Source: Acanthaster planci (lineage: Eukaryota; Echinodermata; Asteroidea; Valvatida; Acanthasteridae). From it: a stretch of DNA of 25,954 bases. The position numbers were made by a program, and so were the translations under genes. The stretch spans positions 24,766 to 50,719 of the forward strand of contig NW_019091376.1 in the NCBI RefSeq assembly GCF_001949145.1, in the 5' to 3' direction. This document shows, piece by piece, positions 12,901 to 21,900 of this stretch (within the stretch, counting starts at the first letter, position 1; each line of letters opens with the position of its first letter). The notes beneath the pieces were generated by a model that saw only the letters and a list, made by a program, of their open reading frames with translations, did not search any database and was not told the origin of the DNA.

Positions 12901-15900
12901 GCCACGGCAGCATTTGCCGAGGAAAATAAACTACCGGCCGCCGCAATTGTGACCCATAGCTCCATATCAATGACTGCCCATGACCGCGACGGATTTGTTT
13001 CCATTCGCAAGCGAAACTGCTCGTCATAGTTCCACCATCCCAGCCCTGGGAATTGTACCACCGCAGCGCGAATAATCTCCGCATACTTTCTGAGACCTGG
13101 CTCGGATGTGCCGCAGAATAGACAGCCATATAAATATGAAATGCACTTGACCATTTATCCTATGAATCAAGTTTTTGCAGCTGAGGAACTGCAGGCCGAA
13201 AAACAACCCTGTCTTGCTGGACAGCCATCGTTAACTCTGACCCGCTCGCCGTAGAGGCCAGCGCCCTGTTGGCACTGTCACGGTACGGTAATGCCATTTC
13301 AATATATTGACCATAACGAATTCCCCTTTCACTGGTGGGGAGATATGGAGATCAATGGGAGCCCCAATGTCTACAGAATGCACAGGAGCCGGTCTTGTCA
13401 TGTCTAGAGCCGACGCACCGGGCAAAAGGCCGTTGTTATTGGCCTAAGCAAAGCCAGGACCGGCGGTGTGAGAGGGTTGGCTTTCTGCACGAACTACATC
13501 CCCGATCTGATAATTTCTCTCGTCTGCAAACGCCGGATTAGAATAAGGGGGGAAGTATTCGGACTAGTCTGGAGGACTAAACCGCTAGCATTCAAAACAT
13601 TGGCTCCAACACTACTTGAAAAGTACTGACATAACTACATGTACTTGGGTTAAACCCTGGACTTGTGCCGAAACCAGCAGACGACCAATTGCTAGCACTG
13701 CCAATACTATTAACGTCCGCTAGGTTGGGTCGCCATCCACTGAAAGGCCCACCGACCCGACTCACTGACAACAGCAGGGGCCATACTTGTAACCGTAGGT
13801 CCAGCAGCAGAAACCCGGCTTGATCTCACCGCGGCTGGAACTGCGAGACCTGGGCGTACCCCCGTGTCACCTCCTAAAACTCCACTGCGACCCGTCGACC
13901 GGAGCTGTTGCCCTCTCTGCGGTGGCCTCTAGAGCTGGCTCAGCTGCTGTCAATTTCCCAAGACGAGAGCGCCAAAGACGGCGGCAATTTCCAGCTGCAG
14001 CTGTAGCAGTACGCAATGGGGATGAACGGTGGGCCCGTGTCTTCCGCTCTCGAATCGAACGGGGGCATCGCTGGCTGCTAGGAAGAAACCCAGCCTTTCA
14101 GGCAACCTTACGACAAGGCAATCAGTCCCGGACGTCTCAGGCAAAAACGCGGTCCCACAAACTTTCACAAGTGGCCAGGGAACGAAGGAAATCAATTCAG
14201 AAATATATGTGGTAAATATCCGCTCCAAAGTTCAAGACAACCGAACCAATCAGACAATATTTGGTCTTGAAAGTTAGTTCTCTGGCGGAGCGAATTCAAT
14301 TTTCATGTGACAGCTTCGATAAACTAAACCAGTGTGGCTTTTTGGCGTGAAGCAGGCCGCGCATATAGGTATTGTATTGGCGTGGGGGTGGCCAGCAGGT
14401 GCAACTTGAGGAGATTTATTGTTCCTGCCTACATTCCAAACCCCTAGGCGTGATCAGCCGATGGACAGTACAAATATCGCGACCTTCCCTCCCCCAAATA
14501 AAACTTGTGTCTGCAGGGAATAACGGATTTTTCTTGCAGAGATAAAATAGAATAATATTGCAGTACAAAAAGAATTTCTGTTCGTACTTTCTTTCCCCCA
14601 ATCCTACTAAAAATCACAAATACCAATTAAATAGATATACAACGGTACGTTTATGTTTCTAGTCGAATTTGATTCCATGTATTCCATGATTGTTCCAATC
14701 GCTTTATTAATTGTACGAGAACGTAGGCTGTATTGATGAAGTAATCATTGTGAGGGCACGTTTTCAACGAAGCACCACTACGAAGTCCTTAGGCCCACAG
14801 TCTTAAGAAGTCCCTTATGCCCCTATTCCATACAGCTACAAGTCTGTAAGGAATTTGTTTTTGTATTTTCGATCCATTTTAAGAGTTTATTGTAAACTTC
14901 CGGAAAACAACTGCAAAACACTCCCAAATCAAATTCCATTGATCGGTGCATTGTGTATTGGGTATGTAAGCTAAAACCGTACGAAAAAAGGTATTTGGTG
15001 AGCTTGATGAATTTCATTTTATTTTGAAAAAAAGGTAACCTAAATCATCCTTCTACCGATGAACTAAATGCAAGAAATCAAAGTACATCAAACTGGAATA
15101 CATCCAAGGTGGATCCAGAAGTAGCCTTTTTCAGGGGGAGGGGCGGGAGGAGGGGGGGGGGCAAATAGTTTTGAAATTGTTGGTGTAACGTTTTATGTTA
15201 AACGTTTAACGTTTTATGGCATTTATCGTACTGAGCCTAAATTTGGGGTTTTTTATGTGCTTCGGAAGGAAATCAACTGAAATAAAACAATTGCATTTTG
15301 CCCTTAGTTCTTATTTTGAAAAAAATGGCCTTTTGATTTTGAGATTTTTGGCTCCTAGGGGGGGGGGCTCTTGTTCACCCCAGAATCCGTCGTGGGAGTA
15401 CATCAACAATGTGGCAGTGAATGAAACTAATTTTAATTTTTGTTTTCCTCAATAACCAGGAAGTGGAAAATTTATATGACATGTTCTACACACGAATGAG
15501 TCTCCATCGCCGAGCATACCAACACAAGACCACCAAGATCATTGAAGAAATGTAAGTTTTATTGATCAAGAGAAAGACTTTGATAATTGAGTGCAGTGGT
15601 CAAAAGAGGGTGCGTGCGTGATAGCCCCGGTGGGACATCGTCAGTCGTCAATATTGACGTCAATGTTTACGACCAAATTTACAATTTGCCTTCTAGTCGC
15701 GAATATTGCCATCAATATTTGCTACCAAATTTACACTTGTATCTCTGGTCACAAATATTGCCGCGATTTTTTCCGGCAAGCTAGATGCGCGATGACCTAC
15801 AATTTTCGGCTTGATTTCAAGTCGTTATTTGGCGGGGCAACTTGGCTTTATCTATAGCCAAGCAACTTTGCTCTAGCTGGCTTGCTGGAAAAAGATTGTG

Positions 15901-18900
15901 GCAATATCTGCGACGGGAGATACGAGTCGTGAATTTTGTTGCAAATACTGACGGCAATACATGCGACCAGAGAGAGTCGCGGATTTGGTTTCAAATATTG
16001 GTGTCAATATTGACGATGGGCGATGCCTCTCTAGGGCCACCATATGCGTGCCTACTGCAATCTAAACAAGACAACAAAACACCTAAAGAAAGCATTCATA
16101 AAAGGGTGCATGTGTACAGTTATGTGTAGGTACAACATGACTTTGCATTAAAATTCAAAGTTGAACATTTGGTGGCCTCATTTTTTATGTAGAAAAGAAC
16201 GAAAACTTCAAGGCAATAATCCTAAATGTACACGAAGTAATAGAAGTTATAGTTCTTGTAAAATACCATACTGAAACAAAAAGTAATGACACGTTATTAC
16301 CAAAGTTATATCTCACCTTTTTGCATCATTTGGTACGTGAGTCAGAGCTCTAGTTTTTAGCACTATGGGCCAAGCACATATTTATTCCCTTATTTATACT
16401 GGAACAAAATACAAGAGAAAAGATGATTATATGGGAGAGAGGGGTGCACGGGGACTATGCAGGCTCCCAGGGGAAGCTGATGCTCTGAAACTATATGGAC
16501 GCCGTTCTTAACCCAATTCNGCGTGCAGCCTCTTTAACTGAAACATTTATTGAAAAACAAATGACAGTGAAATATTTAATCCATTCCAGAGTACTTAGTC
16601 TATGATCTTTGTGTGTAGTTCTTCCCACGCCCGGCTAGACCGTATCCCAAATCAATCTTATCACAACACAGGCGCACATAAGATTTTCTGTTTCATATTT
16701 TAACAAATGGTCTGTTTGGTTCTTGGAATGCTATAACATGAATTTCTCCCCTGCCTTTTTTTAACCTAGGCTTGTTGAAGCACTTATAAAGGCCAATAAG
16801 TATTTGACGTTCAAAGGACGAGATGATAAGTGAGTAGAGCTGATATATCTCTTGGGTTCAAGTTTCCCTCGATTTGTTCTTTGAGAATCGCTGGGGTTTT
16901 CTCGGAGGGGAGCAACGCACTCAGTAGTAATGAACTGATAAGAGTGGAAGAAGTCGATATCGCATTAATTTCAAGCCAGGTGATGGTCGTCATCCCATAC
17001 TGTACCCCTCCCAACGCCCATAGTTTGTCGAGTTCACGTCCCTTCAAGACTGCAGATTAATTTTTCAAAATGTTCTGCTTCCAGCTGTCAGTAATCAGGC
17101 GTGTAAACTTTTCCTTTGAATTTAGAGATAAGAGAATGTCTGACGCCATTCACGACATGGTTGCCTACACCAAGATGACAGATGACATCATACAACAGAT
17201 CATGCGCTCTAATAACAAAAATTTGAAGCCGTCCCAGGATATCCTAAAGCGGATCGAAAGACGTCAGCTGTACAAATATATCGGCAAGATGGATCCTAAA
17301 GAGAAGATTGTCAAGGTAGGGTGAAACCTGCACAGTTTTCCAAATTTTTGCTAGTTTGATTCACCTGCCCGAAAAGCTTTGGTTTTCATTGAAATTAAAT
17401 TTTACTTTTTTTCCGGCAAACATCACCAATAGGAAACGACACGTCATTTTGCATCACTTTAGGCACTGTCCCAATCAGCGCAACAAAAATTTAAAATGGT
17501 GGTGTTGTCGCGTGACACAGAATTAGTGTTTTGTGAATAGGGCCTATGGGGGATATGATAAGATAGGAACAATGTTTTGTTTTTCTATTTTTCCATTCTT
17601 TTCCCCTATCTCTTGAACAAAGCAAGGTATTTTCAAAATTCTTAAAGGTAGATATTTGATAGTTAATTAAGAAGTCACACAGTATTTGGAACTCTGTGAT
17701 GTCACGATGGCGTACGACTTCTTTGTTAACACATGTAAGGCAATTTTAATCATCAAAACCATTGCGTGGCCCGTGAATTGCAGTATATGCATGCCTCACG
17801 GTTCTCCACGGCGATTTTTTCTTGGTTTTTTAAAAAAACTAGTATTTTCCACCTGATTTTATTTCCTTGGAATTGAGTGGACCTGAAAAATTGGAATCTG
17901 TCACGGGCGCCATTTTTGAAAGTGCAGTCTTCCCGCGCTCATATCTAAACCTCAAGGTTGGGACATCGTCACGTATAAGTTCAGGATTTGTGATAAATGT
18001 TGTAATACGTCCATACGGTAAAGAAATCCTATAGAAGTCTGTTATTTTGCAAGTACGCTTAAAGCGGGATAAAGCAAAGATACCGGTAGTAAATAGCTAC
18101 ACCAAACAGTAACAAGTACATACTAAACTCCTCTTCCATGTACAAGCAACAATTTCCCCGGACCTGCACCAACCTGAATCTGCCCCTGACTTTTTATTTC
18201 TTACACTATACGTGGAAGTAAGGAAAACAGGTGGACAGTTGTGTTCGTTAGGAAGAAGCTACATGTAAAATCTACCACCTACCACAAACTACTCTTGCTA
18301 CAACATAGCAAAGCATTGAGGCCACTGATAAATTAACATTATCTTATAATTACACTGATCAGAAATGAATTAATAAACCATTAACGGTGGAGGGGCCCAC
18401 ATTGTGGTTTGTGCTTATGGAGATTTTCCACATTTTTTCATTCTTTTCACTCTTTCCTATACAGAGTTTGGCTCTGTTTATCCTTCCCAGGAGTGGGGGG
18501 GTTGAGGATGTCAAGTGCTCCCTGCGCCCCCCCCCGTGACGTTCATAACTAGGGATGCATGTATATGTAATGGTACACCGTCAAGGAGGTCGGCTTAGAT
18601 TCAGGGCGCTGGGACTCTGATCCGAAGCCAAAAGATTTCAATTATCGCTGGTGGTGGCGGTGGTGGCGGTGGCGTTGGTGCCCCGTGGTGGTAGTGACAT
18701 AACCAATGCAATTTCACGAAAGAAGGATATAAACTGAACAAATGCTGAAAAACAACTACAAATTCAAGTAAAACTGTACCATTTGTATAACAGACACTTT
18801 GTCTTCCTTGACACGCTAAAACGCGTACGGTATGATTGGCTTTGTTTCTTCATAAAAACAGCACGCGCAGTACGCGCAGTACGCGCTTTGCCATAACGCA

Positions 18901-21900
18901 TGCCAATTATTGTTTTATTTTACCGTATACATTTCTCAAGTCAACTTCGTATCTTCGTGAAAACGGCAAAACTAGTTTTTTTCAATGCCCCTTATTGAAC
19001 GCCGACAGTACCCTAGTCTTGGGCCATGACGGCATAATATATGCTGCGCACCGATTTTCTACTGCGCCCCTCTCGTGACTTCATTTCACCAACTGACCAA
19101 TCTACCGTCTTGGGAATCTCCTACACTCGAGGCGTGGCCTTTGTGTGCAAATAGTAGTTTAAATGGATATTCACAATTGACCTTAGGATGCGAAATAGGA
19201 TACAAAAGAGACCGTGGGAGCTTTTGAGCGGGTTCGCATCAATAGCGTCAATTTCTTCAGTTTTGTTACATGAAGTCTTTTACAGGCTCACTTCTTCGCT
19301 CCTTGCTCCAATGCATCGATCGTGACCATTGTCAACAGTGACAGCAAAGTACCAGTACGTTAAGCGTCGCGTGATAACACTTACACATGTACATTATATT
19401 GTGTGTAGGTCATGTGATGCATGTAATTGATCCATATTCATCACATAAAAAACCAAGAGGAATTTCCTGGGTGCTGATTGGCTTCTCCGGAAATCCGGAG
19501 GAAACTAAAGAAAAAGATAAACGGATTGTAGGAGACCGTACCGTGTGCGAAAAGGCAAAAATTGAAAATTGATTTGGCTCTCTGCGATCATGGCAAGGTC
19601 TCGGCTGTTTCCCCAGACTAAAGACGGATATTTGCTAACCCTTAACTCTCAAAAAATGTCACTTGGTGTTGGCCTATATATGTTTTTGTTTGAAAACGTT
19701 GTTTGTGAACGTAAAGCATTTTAAGATTATTCGCGTGATCCTACCATGATTCCAAGTCTGTTCCTGGTCAAAATAATACCCGTGTAACGATTCGTCTGCT
19801 TGTGGTTCGTGAACTACTGAAAGGTCCTGGCAGAATCTAAAGTATATTCTCACAATAAGCTGTCGTAGTTTAATAAGGAGAATCGGGGATTATGGCGTCC
19901 AAACTGTTAATTTTTTTTTTCTGAAGAGCAGCATGAAAAACGTGTGGACAAATTGCGGTGACATGGCCACTAGAAAAAGAAACAATAAATCATAGTTTCT
20001 CATTGTGGAGTCTCGTAAGAGACAGGGACCCCACGCAAGTCAGTACAAATAAGGACAGCATAGTGCGCCGTTTGCTTTTACCAGCATGATATGAAAATCA
20101 TAATTCCAATCATAATTCCTGAGAAAGAAGATGACCATTAGTTGAAATAACTCACTGTAATGTGATACCCGATGATGTCATACCGCCCCCTTGCATGCAC
20201 ATCTGCCGAGGAGTGGTATTTATTCCTACTTTCACTGCCATTTTTTACTGTTGGATAGAGATCGGCTGTGACTTCATCATGAAAAGGTTTCGTCAACGCC
20301 TCCCAGTATTTTAGTGACACCGAGTTTAAGTTAGTTAATCATTCCTTAGTCAAACAGACTACCCCAACTATGGGTAAATAGCAGATGGTAAACGGCTGAC
20401 TGCGCGGACGAAACTACTGAACTGGTTCAACTGGCAAGAAGGCGGTCCCAGTATGGCGTTGTGGAGCGCGTCTAGGGCAGAGTGATGACACAAACATCAC
20501 TTCTGGCCATCCACTGCATCGGCTGGGTCGGCTGTGACCACTTGTCGTGGGAGGGAGTACTGGGTAATCAAGGCCTGGGCAAGTGCAACAGCAATGGTCA
20601 GCTCCTCCTTGATTTCTGCGTCACCCACGGTCTTCTCATTACCAACACCGTCTTTCGTCTCCTCCACCGTAACAAGACATCTTGGATGCACCTGCGCTCT
20701 AAGCACTGGCACCTCCTGGACTACGCCATGGTCAGCGAGGGAATAGACAGGACGTGAGAGTCACGAAGCCAATGTGTGGAGTGGAATGCTAGGCGGACCA
20801 TCGTCTGCTGAAATCGAAGTTGAACCTCCGAATCACACCCAGGAGGCCTCAAAGCACTAAAGTTCCCAGCGACTGAGTTTGTCCAAGCTCAAGAGTGACA
20901 CTGTCAAGCAAGAACTGATAGTGGAACTTGGGTGAAAACTACCACACCTGGATATAGACCAAGACACTGATGTGGAAGTAGAGTGGGCTCGCTTCTGTGA
21001 TGCTGTCTATGCTGCTGCCTCAGACGTGCTGGGTTTGACGACAATAACACTCACATCCACACTCTACTGGAGGAGAAACACCGACCCCATAGGGCTCACC
21101 TCAATGATCTTTTATCCACCTCCAAGAAGGACACATTCAACGCGGCCAAAAGAAGAGCCCAAACTGAGCTGCGCCGCATGTATGACCAACGGCTCGATGC
21201 GAAGGCGAAAGACATCCGGGCCTACGCAGACAAGAAGGTCATGAAGAACTTCTACAGTGCCCTCAAGGCCCAGTACGGTCCCACCAAGTCCGGATCTTTC
21301 GCTGTTTTCAGTGCTGATTGGAACACGCTGATTACGAACAAGGAGAAGATCCTGGAGCGCTGGGCGGAGCACTTTAACACCGTCCTGATCCGGCCGTCAA
21401 CCATTAACGACGAATCAACTGCAAGACTGCCTCAAGTCCCGGTCGATGACTTTTTGGCTGAACTCCCGACTAAAGCAGAGGTGAAAAAGGCCATAAAGCT
21501 CTTGTCCAGTGGCAAAGCACCTAGTGCTGACTCTATCCCAGCCGAGATGTACGCCTCTGGGGGTTCAAAAATCGTGGAGAGCCTCACTTGTTCTGCTCCG
21601 CATCAACTCAAGAGAAATTACCACAAGATCTGAAAGATGCTTCGATCATCCACCTGTACAAGCGCAAAGGTAACAGGAAAGCATGTGACAACCATTGCGG
21701 TATCCCCCTTCTTTCGATATCCCGGAAGATTCTGGCCCGCGTCCTGCTCAACCGCCTTAATGTCCACCTTGAACGCGGCCCGCTACCTCAGAGCCAGCGT
21801 GGATTTCGTGCGGGTCGTGGAACCGTGGACATGATTTTCATAGCTCACCAACTACAGGAGAAGTGTCAGGAGCAGAACGTTGGTCTGTATACCATCTTCA

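Larger units (their letters stand above)
11895..14230 (-). mobile_element. DIRS-like tyrosine-recombinase retrotransposon remnant, antisense
   Basis: On the minus strand, from high to low coordinates, I read a Gag-like region with a zinc knuckle (about 13430-12780), the N-terminal end of a reverse transcriptase (about 12560-12261) and an RNase H fragment (about 12240-11895). This order and the RNase H sequence are typical of DIRS-type elements. The RT palm is missing and no tyrosine recombinase was found, so the family name rests on Gag, RT and RNase H resemblance. The GC-rich 13560-14230 stretch may be the Gag N-terminal region, but I cannot align it with confidence. Several frameshifts are present. 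Confidence 0.65.
8193..15459 (+). other. Intron 5 of SAMHD1 (7267 bp), filled with transposon remnants
   Basis: It runs from gttagt to aataaccag. In order it holds about 1 kb of unassigned sequence (8193-9194), a CR1-like LINE remnant, paired hairpins near 11650-11850, an antisense DIRS-like remnant to about 14230, and unassigned AT-rich sequence with G-runs at 15134-15161 and 15359-15367. The open frame at 8785-9102 upstream of the LINE has no recognisable domain; it may be decayed 5' LINE sequence. Confidence 0.8.
15552..16769 (+). other. Intron 6 of SAMHD1 (1218 bp)
   Basis: It runs from gtaagt to tttttttaacctag. It holds the foldback element at about 15633-16028 and one undetermined base (N) at 16520. 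Nothing else was recognised. Confidence 0.85.

Noticed and set aside
12793-13029. Open frame on the + strand opposite the Gag region
   Set aside because: It is a shadow of the minus-strand DIRS-like Gag, where the zinc knuckle and helical motifs are found.
13820-14277. Overlapping open frames on both strands in GC-rich sequence
   Set aside because: Long frames are expected from base composition; none shows a domain. They may be decayed Gag N-terminal sequence, which I could not align.
19485-19500. Short perfect palindrome CTCCGGAAATCCGGAG
   Set aside because: A 7-bp stem with a 2-bp spacer in intron, with no surrounding repeat structure; expected by chance at this scale.
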